From: Bacteroidia bacterium
GTDB taxonomy: Bacteria; Bacteroidota; Bacteroidia; Chitinophagales; Saprospiraceae
DNA length: 50,923 bases
NCBI GenBank assembly: GCA_018680005.1
Contig: JAHHJQ010000078.1
Coordinates: 1 to 50,923, forward strand
Direction of reading: 5' to 3'
The notes under the pieces were generated by a model. That model ran no database searches. It was given only the letters and a program-made list of their open reading frames with translations, and was not told where the DNA came from. Position 1 is the stretch's first letter; each line of letters starts with the position of its first letter. A program made the translations under genes and the position numbers. This document shows, piece by piece, positions 11,848 to 22,980 of the stretch.

Positions 11848-14259
11848 ATGTCATTGTTTGAAGACATGTTCGCGATACAAGCTATTGATGATGAAAAAGA
11901 TTTCATGTCGATTGAGATCATGGATATGGAGGATGAATCAAGGCAATCATCGGATATTCCAGAAGAACTTCCGATTCTTGTTCTCAAGAATACAGTATTG
12001 TTTCCTGGTATTGTAATTCCTATAACTGTCGGAAGGGACAAATCAATTAAGGCTATACAAGACGCACACAGCGCCAACAAACTCGTTGCTGTAATATCAC
12101 AAAAGAATCCATCCGTTGAGGACCCAGGTGAAGAAGATATGTATAATATTGGAACTGTTGCAAGGATTCTTAAATTGCTCAAAATGCCAGATGGAACGAC
12201 AACGGCCATTTTGAAAGGAAGAACAAGATTTGCTTTGAGAGGGATTAATCAATCTATTCCATATTTAAAAGGAAATATTACCACATTAAATTATGATCCT
12301 CTTGATGACCAAATCAAGTTTAGAGCCATAATCAATTCTGTAAAAGATATTGCCAATCAGATTATAGAATTATCTCCTCAAATTCCATCCGATGCCGCAT
12401 TGATGTTGAAGAATATTGACAATGATCCTTTTCTCCTCAACTTCATCGCTTCTAATCTCGGTTCTAAGGTCAAAGTAAAGCAAACTATTCTGGCCCAGAA
12501 TAACCTTATGCAGAAAGCGGAGCAAGTTCTTGAGCAAATGGATAGTGAACTTCAGCTTCTTGAATTAAAAGATCAAATACAAAGCAAAGTCCGAGGAGAT
12601 ATAGAGAAGCAACAACGAGATTATTTTCTTAATCAACAGCTCAAAACAATACAGGAAGAGCTTGGCCAAAGTCCTCAACAAGAGGACTTAAAAGAACTTA
12701 AAGCAAGAGCTGATAAGAAAAAATGGCCTATTGAAATCAAAGAAGCCTTTGATAAGGAATTTGGGAAACTTCAGAGAGCGAATCCTCAAGTCGCGGAGTT
12801 CAATGTATTACTAACTTATTTGGAGTTCATGGTCGATTTGCCTTGGGAGAAATACACCAAGGACAATTTTGACCTTCAAAAGGTTCAAAAAATTCTGGAT
12901 AGGGATCATTTTGGCTTGAAGAAGGTAAAAGAAAGAATACTTGAACATCTGGCCGTACTCAAATTAAAGGGAGATATGAAAGCTCCTATCATATGTCTTG
13001 TTGGCCCTCCCGGTGTAGGTAAGACTTCCCTGGGTAGAAGCATTGCAAGAGCATTGAAACGTAAGTTTGTCAGAATGTCTCTTGGAGGCCTTCACGATGA
13101 AAGCGAGATTAGAGGCCATCGAAAAACCTATATTGGAGCCATGCCTGGACGAATTCTTCAAGGCTTAAAAAAGTCCAAATCATCAAATCCGGTATTTATC
13201 CTGGACGAAATCGACAAAGTAGGCAAGGATTTCAGAGGCGACCCATCTTCTGCACTTCTCGAAGTTTTGGATCCGGAGCAAAACACAACATTCCATGATA
13301 ATTATCTGGATCTTGAATATGACTTGTCTAAAGTATTATTCATTGCAACGGCCAATAATCTGAGTACAATACAACCTGCATTGCTCGACCGTATGGAAAT
13401 CATTGACGTTAGTGGCTATTCAACAGAGGAAAAGATGGAGATTGCAAAAAAACATCTCATTCCTAAGCAAAGAGAAGCTCATGGACTAACTGGCAAACAG
13501 GTGAAATTTGATCAGAAATCCATTGAATCTATCATTCAAAACTATACCAGAGAATCAGGAGTCCGATCTTTGGACCGTACTCTCGGAAAAGTAATGCGGC
13601 ATACAGCCAAAAAGATTGCCATGAATCAAGCGGACAAACTTAATGTCAAAAGCGGTTTATTAAAGGAAATTCTTGGCCCCGCAAGATATACCAAAGATCA
13701 GTATAGTGTGGAGCAAACTTCTGGTGTAGCTGTAGGACTTGCCTGGACCCGGGTCGGTGGTGACATTTTGTTTATCGAAGCCAGCCTCAGTGATGGTAAA
13801 GGAAAATTAACACTCACAGGAAATCTTGGGGATGTAATGAAGGAATCTGCAACGACGGCCCTTAGTTATGTCAAGGCCAATGCAGGAAAAATGGGTATAG
13901 ACAAAGAAGTATTTTCGTCAAAAGACATTCATATCCACGTACCAGAAGGTGCTATACCTAAGGATGGGCCCTCTGCAGGAATTACAATGTTATCAGCTTT
14001 AGTATCAGCTCTCAATAAGAGTCCCGTGAAACCTTACCTGGCTATGACAGGAGAGATTACTTTAAGGGGCAAGGTCCTCCCGGTTGGTGGAATTAAAGAG
14101 AAAATTCTTGCGGCAAAAAGAGCAGGTATTAACGAAATTATCCTTTGTGATCAGAACAAAAAAGATGTGGAACAAATTGACCCACATTATATAGATGGGC
14201 TTAAGTTTCACTATGTTCATACTATGGGTGAAGTGCTGGAAATTGCTATTGGCTTCTAA
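11848..14259 (+). CDS. lon: ATP-dependent Lon protease
   Basis: 803 aa; Walker [25 protein letters not shown] catalytic Ser region. Confidence 0.98.
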   Translation: MSLFEDMFAIQAIDDEKDFMSIEIMDMEDESRQSSDIPEELPILVLKNTVLFPGIVIPITVGRDKSIKAIQDAHSANKLVAVISQKNPSVEDPGEEDMYNIGTVARILKLLKMPDGTTTAILKGRTRFALRGINQSIPYLKGNITTLNYDPLDDQIKFRAIINSVKDIANQIIELSPQIPSDAALMLKNIDNDPFLLNFIASNLGSKVKVKQTILAQNNLMQKAEQVLEQMDSELQLLELKDQIQSKVRGDIEKQQRDYFLNQQLKTIQEELGQSPQQEDLKELKARADKKKWPIEIKEAFDKEFGKLQRANPQVAEFNVLLTYLEFMVDLPWEKYTKDNFDLQKVQKILDRDHFGLKKVKERILEHLAVLKLKGDMKAPIICLVGPPGVGKTSLGRSIARALKRKFVRMSLGGLHDESEIRGHRKTYIGAMPGRILQGLKKSKSSNPVFILDEIDKVGKDFRGDPSSALLEVLDPEQNTTFHDNYLDLEYDLSKVLFIATANNLSTIQPALLDRMEIIDVSGYSTEEKMEIAKKHLIPKQREAHGLTGKQVKFDQKSIESIIQNYTRESGVRSLDRTLGKVMRHTAKKIAMNQADKLNVKSGLLKEILGPARYTKDQYSVEQTSGVAVGLAWTRVGGDILFIEASLSDGKGKLTLTGNLGDVMKESATTALSYVKANAGKMGIDKEVFSSKDIHIHVPEGAIPKDGPSAGITMLSALVSALNKSPVKPYLAMTGEITLRGKVLPVGGIKEKILAAKRAGINEIILCDQNKKDVEQIDPHYIDGLKFHYVHTMGEVLEIAIGF

Positions 14260-14269
14260 TACCCACCTT

Positions 14270-15301
14270 TTACAAGTTTGTTTGATTCGGTTTGAATCTA
14301 CCTTTGCCAAATTTGGTTCCATTGAATTTGATTTGATCCTTTAAGGGTTTTTGCTCTTCTACAGTCAGAGTGATAAAATCTTTGCATTGATCAGAACATG
14401 TATGATTATAGAGCTCTGCACATGTTTCACATTGAATAAAGAGGATATGGCAAGCTTCATTGGAGCAATTGATATGCCTGGCAGATGGATTTCCACACTG
14501 GTGGCAATTACTTATAATTTCGCTACTTATGGTTTCTCCAAGTCGATCGTCGAATACAAAGTTTATACCCTTAAATTTATTCTCTAATTCTTGTTCTTGC
14601 ACCTGTCTGGCATATTCTATAATACCACCATCCAACTGATACACTTTTTCAAATCCCTTGTGTTTATAATAGGCGCTAGCTTTTTCACAACGGATACCCC
14701 CTGTACAATACATGATGATATTCTTCTCTTTGTGATTATCAAGGATGTTTTCTACAACCGGAAGCGCTTCTCTAAATGTTTCAACATCAGGACAAATTGC
14801 ACTTTCAAAATGCCCTACCTCACTTTCATAATGATTTCGCATATCCACCACAATGGTTTGATCCGAATCTGCCAGGTTATTAAATGTGGCAGCATCAATG
14901 TGCTCTCCACCATTCCCTGCATCAAAGGTAGAATCGTCTAGCCCGTCAGCTACTATTTTGGCTCTTATTTTAATTTTGAGAACATAGAAGGATTTCCCAT
15001 CATCTTCTATCGCATAGTTTAATCTAATACCGTTCAAAAAGTTGATTTCATTCAGGAATTCAATAAAGGCTCCCATTTGAAAATCTGGTACGGAAACTTG
15101 AGCATTGATGCCCTCTTCTGCAACATAGACTCTCCCACAAACGTCCAATAAATCAAGATGGTAATATAGATAGTTTCGAAAAAATGCGACGTTCTTAATC
15201 TTGTAATATTTGTAAAATGAAAGGGTGAAGCGCTTTTCCTCAGACTGTAACAATCGATTTTTGAGTTGTTCTTTATTGATTTTATTGTATAATTCCTTCA
15301 T
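14270..15301 (-). CDS. trhO: Rhodanese-type tRNA uridine(34) hydroxylase
   Basis: 343 aa, rhodanese loop CTGGIRCEKASAY, N-terminal GRVYVAEEGINAQ, C-terminal Cys-rich segment typical of TrhO/YceA. Confidence 0.9.
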   Translation of the reverse strand: MKELYNKINKEQLKNRLLQSEEKRFTLSFYKYYKIKNVAFFRNYLYYHLDLLDVCGRVYVAEEGINAQVSVPDFQMGAFIEFLNEINFLNGIRLNYAIEDDGKSFYVLKIKIRAKIVADGLDDSTFDAGNGGEHIDAATFNNLADSDQTIVVDMRNHYESEVGHFESAICPDVETFREALPVVENILDNHKEKNIIMYCTGGIRCEKASAYYKHKGFEKVYQLDGGIIEYARQVQEQELENKFKGINFVFDDRLGETISSEIISNCHQCGNPSARHINCSNEACHILFIQCETCAELYNHTCSDQCKDFITLTVEEQKPLKDQIKFNGTKFGKGRFKPNQTNL

Positions 15302-15362
15302 TGATAATCATTCTAAATTTGAGCTGCAAAATTACACGGTTGCTTTTCATTTGTCAAAGTAG

Positions 15363-16004
15363 ATGCTGATGAGTCCAGAGATAATTGCTTTAGCTAGAAA
15401 ACATTTTCAGGAAAATGATCGACACTTTTATCGACATATTGCTGGGATCCAGATCAAAGATTTTGAAAAGCCTCAGAAAACTGATCTTTATCATTCGATT
15501 GTTCGGGTAATTCTTGGACAGCAGCTTTCCACAAAAGCCGCCCATACCATATATCAACGTTTTCTAACTTTGTTTAAAGATTCCTACCCATGGCCGACAC
15601 GTCTTATAAAGATATCCAATGAAGCGCTCCGAGCTCAAGGTGTAAGTCGTCAAAAAGCCGGATACCTGCGGAATGTTGCGCAATTCTTTTTGGAAAGACA
15701 ATGGACTACGGAAGATGTAATTCAAATGGAAGATGATTACCTAATAGAACAACTTACGTCTATAAAGGGAGTGGGAACATGGACGGTTCAAATGCTGTTA
15801 ATGTTTACTCTGGGTAGACAGGATATCTTGCCTGTTGATGACCTGGGAATTCAAAAAGGCATTAAGAAAATTTATTCAATTGAGTTTACAGGAAAGCAGT
15901 TAAAAAATGAAATGATTCGCATTGCATCCTCCTGGTCGCCATATAGAACCATTGGATGTATGTATCTTTGGAGGTTTGCTGATGGAGGAGAACCAATCAA
16001 ATAG
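15363..16004 (+). CDS. HhH-GPD DNA-3-methyladenine glycosylase II (AlkA-like)
   Basis: 213 aa; helix-hairpin-helix IKGVGTWTVQMLLMFTLGRQDILPVDDLGIQKGI. Confidence 0.88.
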   Translation: MLMSPEIIALARKHFQENDRHFYRHIAGIQIKDFEKPQKTDLYHSIVRVILGQQLSTKAAHTIYQRFLTLFKDSYPWPTRLIKISNEALRAQGVSRQKAGYLRNVAQFFLERQWTTEDVIQMEDDYLIEQLTSIKGVGTWTVQMLLMFTLGRQDILPVDDLGIQKGIKKIYSIEFTGKQLKNEMIRIASSWSPYRTIGCMYLWRFADGGEPIK

Positions 16005-16929
16005 AATAATCGGACGGTACAAAGGGGAGAAATTTGGCCCTCTAATGATTTGTTTCGCCGGAATGCATGGAAATGAAACAGCTGGAATTCGTGCTCTGGA
16101 ACTCCTATTCAAAATGCTAGAGGTTGAGCCTATTACTAACGAATCTTTTAACTATCGCGGACAGGTGGTTGGTATAAAAGGCAATCTTCAAGCAATTGAC
16201 CAAGGTGTTAGATTTGTTAAAAAGGATTTGAACCGGCAGTGGATCAAATCAAATGTTGATAGGATATGCAGTAAGGATCCAACCACCTTAGAAGATGAAG
16301 ATTTAGAGTTGTTTGAACTTCATACTTTGGTTCAAAATGAAATTGAACAGTACAAGCCAAAATCAATTATTTTTCTTGATTTGCACACAACAACTGCAGA
16401 AGGCGGCATTTTCACAATTCCACATAGCGATGAACTGAGCGTATCCATAGCAAAAGATCTTTTTGCACCCGTATTACTTGGTTTTCTCGAAGGTGTATCT
16501 GGTACAGTACTGCATTATTTCAATAAACACAATTTCGTGTTTTCTAAAACTGTTTCTCTGTGCTTTGAATCCGGTCAACACGAGGATCCTCTTTCTGTCA
16601 ATCGAGCGATTGCTGCACTTACCAATTGCATGAGAGCTATAGGGAGTGTTCAACAAAGTGATGTTGCCCATCGTCATAATTTCCTTCTTCAAACTTATTC
16701 AAAAGGATTACCACCAATATCGAATTTGATCCAAAGACACATCGTCAGAAATGGGGACGGATTTCAAATGCTTCCTGGATATCAAAATTTCCAAATGGTA
16801 AAGAATGGAGAGCATCTGGCTACAGACAAGAATGGAAATATTATAAGTCCACAGGATTGCAGAATTCTAATGCCATTATATCAGCAACAAGGGGAAGATG
16901 GATTCTTCCTGATTAAAGATGGAATCTAA
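15982..16929 (+). CDS. Succinylglutamate desuccinylase/aspartoacylase-family metal hydrolase
   Basis: GMHGNETAG zinc motif, LDLHTT, FESGQHEDP; likely start MEENQSN at 15982, overlapping the upstream gene by 23 nt. Confidence 0.8.
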   Translation: MEENQSNRIIGRYKGEKFGPLMICFAGMHGNETAGIRALELLFKMLEVEPITNESFNYRGQVVGIKGNLQAIDQGVRFVKKDLNRQWIKSNVDRICSKDPTTLEDEDLELFELHTLVQNEIEQYKPKSIIFLDLHTTTAEGGIFTIPHSDELSVSIAKDLFAPVLLGFLEGVSGTVLHYFNKHNFVFSKTVSLCFESGQHEDPLSVNRAIAALTNCMRAIGSVQQSDVAHRHNFLLQTYSKGLPPISNLIQRHIVRNGDGFQMLPGYQNFQMVKNGEHLATDKNGNIISPQDCRILMPLYQQQGEDGFFLIKDGI

Positions 16930-19442
16930 AAAGCCCCTCTCATTGATATGATGAAATTACGCCCGGCTGCGCTAATTCCTGAAGAGAATGGTCGATAATG
17001 AATATCTCCGATATTTTCTACCCCAAAATTAAAACTGATCTGATCGTTTAACTGATACTTGCTGTAGAAATTAAAAGTCGTCCAAGCCGGAGTTCCTGTG
17101 GGAAGAGCTTCAGATTCATTATCTGATTCACCTAAAGCATAATCTTCAATTGGTTTTTCGGCATTGAATCGGATATTACCCTCAAAACGCCAGGGTGCCT
17201 TCTGATAAGTAATTGCAATCCCCCCATATTTCGGTGGGATATGCGCCAATGGTGCATTTTCACCCTCGGAACGTTCCGCTTCTCCTTGTATCCAATTATA
17301 AGAAGCCTGTGCAGACCAGTTTTCGTCAAACTTTGCTAAAAGATTGCCACTTAATCCCATAATATAGGCTTTAAGGGCATTAACGTTAGCCTGAACTGTT
17401 AATTGCTCATCATCTAGCGACAAAGTAGTACTCCCGTCCGGAAGAACAAAATTTTGCCTAACTATGGCATCATCGAGTGCAGTATAGAAAGAGGTACCGC
17501 TCAACTTCAATCCAGCACCCGGTGTGCCTGTCTTGATATTCCCAAACTCCTTTGCAATTGTTAATTCTAAATTCATTGGGGAAAGCTCGGGTTTCAACCT
17601 TGGATTAGGTACTGTAACATAGCCATTCTTTTCTCTGATTTTAGCAAAATCATCAATATTGGGAGATCGAAATGCACTTGAGTATATCAGTCGTGCCTGA
17701 AGTTTATTCCTCGAATTGTAAGTGATAGCAGCTGCATAGGAGAGATTATCATTGCTCGATGTGATGCCAGTATAATATTCAGCAGGCCAGATTATTATGT
17801 CAGAATCTGTATACAATACATCAAGGGTTACATTAGAATATCTCAATCCTGCTCTTACATTAATCAAAGAATCCTGGCTTCTCCAACGATAGTCCATATA
17901 GGCCCCTATTTGATCCATACTGCTTCCGCCACTTGGATACCGGGTCAATTGCCCCCCGGAAATTCCCTGCGAGATAATATTCTTATTGCCAGCAATTGAT
18001 GTAACTGAATTCCTATTAACATCGACACCAAAAGTCAGTTGGTTTGAACCGGAAGAGTTTAATGCCTTCTCGAAATCTAGTGTCAAACTATTAATGTGCA
18101 CTTCTTCCAGCTGAAATGAACGTCTCAGGTTCCCAAATTTTCTTTGAAATCTATCTTCATCGGCCCTCTGATAAGCATAGATGATAGTTCCATTATCATA
18201 CAACCAGGTAGGTTTTAACAACCTAGCTTTCAAAGAACCCATAAGTCTTTGTTGTCCATATTCCCATTCCGCAAATTTTAACTTACTGGCTGAGGAGAGT
18301 GTGTCCGTCAGGCGATCATACCTTGGAATATCACTATTTGCGGAATATTGAAAATTGGCAATTACGTAGAAATTGTCATTGGGTTGATATCGAAATTTTT
18401 GAAGAATATCTAACTGACCATAGGCAGATCCTGCCTGTATTGTTGGGTCTGTGTTCTCTATAATCTGATCTATTCCTCCAATTCGTTGAAAGAAGAATTG
18501 TCGTAATCCCCAATCCGGATTACCTTCAGTTCTTTTACTACCGGATTTGAGATCATCAAAACTGGAGTAAGTTACCGCTGTAAGAGACCCAAATTTTCTC
18601 ATCCCAAAATTCATATCAAAATGAAATGTCTTTTCCAAATTCGCAGATGAAAATCGGCCGTAAACATTGGTATTTACCTTATTGGGTGATTCATTCTGTC
18701 CAAACAATAATTGGGGATCTTTCGTCCGGAAATGTACGACACCTCCAAGGGCATCACTACCATATATCAATGATCCCGGTCCATATATGACTTCTATCTG
18801 ATCCATAACCGAATTATCAACAGTAATGGCATTCTGTAGGTGACCATTCCTATAAATAGCATTATTCATTCTCACTCCATCCAAGACAAGCAATACCTTA
18901 TTGGCTTCGAATCCACGGATCACCGGGCTGCCACCTCCAAGTTGTGATTTTTGCAAATAGATTTCTGAGTGTGCCGATAATGCATCAGCCGCAGTCTGTG
19001 AATTCTTGAATTGAATTTCTTCACTTTTTATACGACTGACTACATAAGGGATTTCTTCAATTTTTTTGTCTGCTCTGCCAATTACAACCACTTCTTCGAA
19101 AGTCATGGCATCAGGAAATAATGCTATTCGTCCTTGAAGTTTTCGAATCTCGTAGACAGGTAGGTTTAGTGTTTCGTATCCGATATAAGAAATTGTAATT
19201 ATATCCCGAAAATTAAGATTTGGCATTTCTGAATTACCATCGAGATCCGTAATGTCCTGATAAAGGCCACTTTCCGAAACAATTGTTGCTCCAATTAGAG
19301 GCTCTCCTGTCTCTCCATCAAAAATATGCAATTGGTATCCGCTAGGCACATTCAATGCATTCAAGGATAAGTTGAAACCCATCCCAAAAATGAAGATGAA
19401 AACTGGTAGAAAAGTGCGAACGAATTGAATTCTGTTGTTCAC
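16926..19442 (-). CDS. TonB-dependent receptor with N-terminal carboxypeptidase-like regulatory domain
   Basis: 838 aa; signal peptide, GATIVSE...LPNLNF CarboxypepD_reg-like, plug (GGGSPVIRGFEANKVLLVLDGVRMNNAIYR), C-terminal aromatic beta-barrel end. Confidence 0.93.
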   Translation of the reverse strand: MNNRIQFVRTFLPVFIFIFGMGFNLSLNALNVPSGYQLHIFDGETGEPLIGATIVSESGLYQDITDLDGNSEMPNLNFRDIITISYIGYETLNLPVYEIRKLQGRIALFPDAMTFEEVVVIGRADKKIEEIPYVVSRIKSEEIQFKNSQTAADALSAHSEIYLQKSQLGGGSPVIRGFEANKVLLVLDGVRMNNAIYRNGHLQNAITVDNSVMDQIEVIYGPGSLIYGSDALGGVVHFRTKDPQLLFGQNESPNKVNTNVYGRFSSANLEKTFHFDMNFGMRKFGSLTAVTYSSFDDLKSGSKRTEGNPDWGLRQFFFQRIGGIDQIIENTDPTIQAGSAYGQLDILQKFRYQPNDNFYVIANFQYSANSDIPRYDRLTDTLSSASKLKFAEWEYGQQRLMGSLKARLLKPTWLYDNGTIIYAYQRADEDRFQRKFGNLRRSFQLEEVHINSLTLDFEKALNSSGSNQLTFGVDVNRNSVTSIAGNKNIISQGISGGQLTRYPSGGSSMDQIGAYMDYRWRSQDSLINVRAGLRYSNVTLDVLYTDSDIIIWPAEYYTGITSSNDNLSYAAAITYNSRNKLQARLIYSSAFRSPNIDDFAKIREKNGYVTVPNPRLKPELSPMNLELTIAKEFGNIKTGTPGAGLKLSGTSFYTALDDAIVRQNFVLPDGSTTLSLDDEQLTVQANVNALKAYIMGLSGNLLAKFDENWSAQASYNWIQGEAERSEGENAPLAHIPPKYGGIAITYQKAPWRFEGNIRFNAEKPIEDYALGESDNESEALPTGTPAWTTFNFYSKYQLNDQISFNFGVENIGDIHYRPFSSGISAAGRNFIISMRGAF

Positions 19443-19478
19443 TATTTTTGAGGAGTTATTATTCTAGACAATAAGTCT

Positions 19479-20699
19479 TTATGCTTTAGGCAATTTTATT
19501 GAGAAAATTGTTCCTTGATTAGCTACTGAAGATTTTACAAATATCCTGCCAGAGTGATAGCTTTCAATGATCCTTTTGGCCAGAGATAAACCCAGCCCCC
19601 AACCTCTTTTTTTCGTGGTATATCCAGGTTCAAAAACAGTTTTGAATTTGCTTGATGCAATGCCTTTACCGGTATCTGAAATCAGGATTTGAACATCCTT
19701 TTCATTTTCTTCGATTGATCCCGTAATAGTGCCTTCGCCATCCATTGAATCCAAAGCATTACGAAGGAGATTTTCTATTACCCACTCAAACAAATGTTCG
19801 TTGACATTAACCATGATCGGAAATTCAGATCTAGGATATTCAAAAGTGACCTTCCTGGGTGCTCTGCGTTTCATATACTCAAATACCCGAGATAGGATTT
19901 CATATATATTTTGCTTCTTCAAATCAGGATCCGACCCGATCTTTGAAAATCTATCAGCAATCAGTTCAAGGCGAGTCACATCTTTTCTGAATTCACCCAA
20001 GACTTCCTGGGATTGTTCATCTTGCAGATGCAAAGCCTTCAAGTGTTCGATCCAGGCAATGATAGCTGATATTGGCGTGCCTAATTGATGGGCTGTTTCC
20101 TTTGCCATTCCTACCCAAACACGATTCTGTTCTGAACGTCGAGCAGAACTAAAGCCAAAATAGCCCAAACCAATAAATGCCGCGATTAATCCGAATTGAA
20201 TAAAAGGAAAAAATCTTAACCTCCTAAGATTAGCAGAATTAGTATACCATAACTTATACTCCCCCACGCCGAAGTTAATTTTTAGAGGGGTACCTCCATC
20301 ATTAATTATTTTTTGAATTTGTGACCTAAAATAGAGGGTATCCTTATCGTATTTGTTAGGGAAATTGCGCCATATTTCAATAACTCCAGCATCATTTTCG
20401 AGAATTAAGGGAATGCTAGTATTTCCGCTGATGATATCAGAAGCCAACTTGGTATCGCAGTCCAAAATTTTTTGAACCGGAGTTTGCTCTTCTTCGTTTT
20501 GACTTTGAATATTGGAAAGGTCAATAGTTTCGAGTTCCAGGCTCCTGTATGCTTCTTTCAATTCCTCCGCTCTTTTTCTTTCCTCGTCAGCTAGTTTGCC
20601 GGCTAAATCATTAGTATAAACAAATGAAGCTACAACGATGCCAATACCTATTATGGTTAACCAAATCTTTAAACTTGACCTTTTTTGATAAATATCCAT
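19479..20699 (-). CDS. Membrane sensor histidine kinase
   Basis: 406 aa; two TM segments, H-box KETAHQLGTPISAI, N-box NLLRNALDSM, G-boxes DTGKGI / GWGLGLSLAKRI. Confidence 0.92.
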   Translation of the reverse strand: MDIYQKRSSLKIWLTIIGIGIVVASFVYTNDLAGKLADEERKRAEELKEAYRSLELETIDLSNIQSQNEEEQTPVQKILDCDTKLASDIISGNTSIPLILENDAGVIEIWRNFPNKYDKDTLYFRSQIQKIINDGGTPLKINFGVGEYKLWYTNSANLRRLRFFPFIQFGLIAAFIGLGYFGFSSARRSEQNRVWVGMAKETAHQLGTPISAIIAWIEHLKALHLQDEQSQEVLGEFRKDVTRLELIADRFSKIGSDPDLKKQNIYEILSRVFEYMKRRAPRKVTFEYPRSEFPIMVNVNEHLFEWVIENLLRNALDSMDGEGTITGSIEENEKDVQILISDTGKGIASSKFKTVFEPGYTTKKRGWGLGLSLAKRIIESYHSGRIFVKSSVANQGTIFSIKLPKA

Positions 20700-20726
20700 T
20701 ATAGGCAGGGGTGTAATCGTAGGTAA

Positions 20727-21731
20727 TTAGGACTTTCCAAGATAGGAATTTACCCTGGTCCTGACATTGTCACGTATATCCATCCAAAATAAATTATAAT
20801 CGGCGCCATGATAATTTTTAGTTGTTATTAGAAAACTACCTGGAAACGTTGGCTTGGTAATCCATAAAACATTGTTCGCAATTTGTGCCTTAGATTTATA
20901 AGGATAAACAGCATTGTATTTTCTCAAAACAATGCCTTTGTGTTCGTTTGGATTGGTAATGGATGTATCAGTGGTCCATGAAATCGGATTGACGACAGCT
21001 ATATTGTTACCGGTACCCCAGTTGCGTTTGGGTAGATGTCCAAACTTATAGGTTCTCCATGAAACAAAACAGCTATTATCTTCAGGTGAATTGCAGATAG
21101 GAATAGATAAAAAAGCATCTTTTGTTACCGGCATTCCTATTAAATAAGCAACAACCATACTTTCCTGCAGATCAGAACCATCTATTAATTCCTTTATCAG
21201 TTGTTCGGCATGTCTAGTCCCTTGAGAATGAGAGGCTATGATAAACGGTCTTCCTAAATTCCACTTTTCCATATATAGGAGAAAAGCTTTTTTAACGTCT
21301 GAATAGGCCAGTTTGAAAGCAGATACTTCATTGCCCTTGGCTTTACGTGGATAAAAGGAATTCAAGTGAGCTTGCCGGTATCTTGGCGCATACACTCTTG
21401 CTACTCCATTGAAAATACTGGCTTGATGCTTTATGGTTCCGTTATCCGTCTTTTCATTGATCTTGATATCATTAATAGGGGCATTCCATGATTTATCCAC
21501 CATCTTTCCGGTATAAGTAGTCGGATGGACAAAAAACACGTCTACCTGGGCAGTTATTTGTCGGTTTTCAAGAGATGGAACGGGAACACCATCAGCAAAA
21601 TCTGTCTTCTCGGGATGGGCCGCCCAAAGACTCAAACTTTGATAATTCATATCTGACTGTGCTCTCAAGTTCGTTTTCAAAACAAAAGATATGATTATCA
21701 AAAAATATGGCATTCGAAGAAATTCAGTCAT
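20727..21731 (-). CDS. DUF3089-like (alpha/beta hydrolase-type) exported protein
   Basis: VDVFFVHPTTY, ASHSQGTRHAEQLIKELID nucleophile elbow-like, N-terminal signal. Confidence 0.75.
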   Translation of the reverse strand: MTEFLRMPYFLIIISFVLKTNLRAQSDMNYQSLSLWAAHPEKTDFADGVPVPSLENRQITAQVDVFFVHPTTYTGKMVDKSWNAPINDIKINEKTDNGTIKHQASIFNGVARVYAPRYRQAHLNSFYPRKAKGNEVSAFKLAYSDVKKAFLLYMEKWNLGRPFIIASHSQGTRHAEQLIKELIDGSDLQESMVVAYLIGMPVTKDAFLSIPICNSPEDNSCFVSWRTYKFGHLPKRNWGTGNNIAVVNPISWTTDTSITNPNEHKGIVLRKYNAVYPYKSKAQIANNVLWITKPTFPGSFLITTKNYHGADYNLFWMDIRDNVRTRVNSYLGKS

Positions 21732-21865
21732 TGGATAAACTGGTCAATTTTAGGAACTGAAATTTTAAAATTGGGGCAATTGCATTTGCCTGTTCTACAT
21801 CCTGAAATAATAAACGCTAACAAGAGACAAGTAAATAATAAGGATAATTTCTTTCTATTTTGCAT
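21728..21865 (-). CDS. Tiny lipoprotein (45 aa)
   Basis: MQNRKKLSLLFTCLLLAFIISGCRTGKCNCPNFKISVPKIDQFIQ: lipobox ISGC; ATGA overlap with the DUF3089 gene; the ORF-track start at 22009 is over-extended. Confidence 0.7.
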   Translation of the reverse strand: MQNRKKLSLLFTCLLLAFIISGCRTGKCNCPNFKISVPKIDQFIQ

Positions 21866-21936
21866 TCCGTAGTTTTTCTCTGTTGTTGGATTTAGACTAA
21901 ACGAAACATGACTTTCACTAAGTATAACACCTGCTT

Positions 21937-22980
21937 GTGATACGAGATAAGCGAATTCTCGTTGCAGTTTTGAATTGGGGTTTAGGACATGCAACACGAA
22001 GTATCCCAATTATTCGCCATTTGCTAGAGCAAAATAATACAATTGACTTGGCTTCCGACGGGGACGCTCTGGATCTTTTGAAAGATGAATTTGAAGATCT
22101 GAAATCTATAATGCTTCCATCTTATTCCATCCAGTATTCTAGTCGTAACATGCATTGGAATATGGCTTCTCAATTTCCACATGTCCGATCGACCATACGC
22201 TTAGAACATCAAAAGATCTTACAGAATCACAGAGAAAGAAAATATGAAATAATCATATCGGATAATCGATACGGATGTCATCTTCCGCAATGTCATAACA
22301 TTTTCATATCTCATCAATTAAATCTGAAAGTAGGGATTCTAGGTGGCTTAATAAATCACATTCATAGGAAAAAGATCCAAAATTTTCAGGAAGTCTGGGT
22401 TCCAGACTATGAAGATCGTCGACTTTCAGGGGATCTATCTAATCCAAAATGGTTGAAGCACCTGACTGTACGTTGGATTGGCCCACAATCTCGTTTAAAG
22501 CAAATAGGGTCGCCGAACTCTGATATTGACATCGCTATTGTGCTCAGTGGTCCAGAGCCACAAAGATCAAATTTTGAACAAAAATTGATTAAGCAATTCT
22601 CTTCGCTGCCTCATAAAATCATTTTAGTAAGAGGTTTAAGAAATCCCACAACAAACCTGGACTTACCAGGAAATACCACAATTCTAAACTATGCTGATGC
22701 AGAAATACTAAGTCGAGTGATTAACCAAAGTAAATTTATTATTTGTAGATCTGGTTACTCTACAATTATGGATTTGGACAACCTTGGCGGAAAGGTATTA
22801 TTTGTTCCCACCCCAGGCCAACCTGAGCAGATGTACCTAGCAGAATATTTTGAACAAAAAAATATTGCTGAAATGCAATCCCAATTGAATCTCGATATTA
22901 CTTCCGCTTGGAGTCGAAGAAATGATTATTCAGGATTCCCTATTCGTGCAATACTTACTTCCTGTTGTACTGATTCATAG
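21937..22980 (+). CDS. MurG-like glycosyltransferase family protein
   Basis: ILVAVLNWGLGHATRSIPIIRHLLE; C-terminal RSGYSTIMDL...FVPTPGQPEQMYLAEYF; GTG start. Confidence 0.8.
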   Translation: MIRDKRILVAVLNWGLGHATRSIPIIRHLLEQNNTIDLASDGDALDLLKDEFEDLKSIMLPSYSIQYSSRNMHWNMASQFPHVRSTIRLEHQKILQNHRERKYEIIISDNRYGCHLPQCHNIFISHQLNLKVGILGGLINHIHRKKIQNFQEVWVPDYEDRRLSGDLSNPKWLKHLTVRWIGPQSRLKQIGSPNSDIDIAIVLSGPEPQRSNFEQKLIKQFSSLPHKIILVRGLRNPTTNLDLPGNTTILNYADAEILSRVINQSKFIICRSGYSTIMDLDNLGGKVLFVPTPGQPEQMYLAEYFEQKNIAEMQSQLNLDITSAWSRRNDYSGFPIRAILTSCCTDS

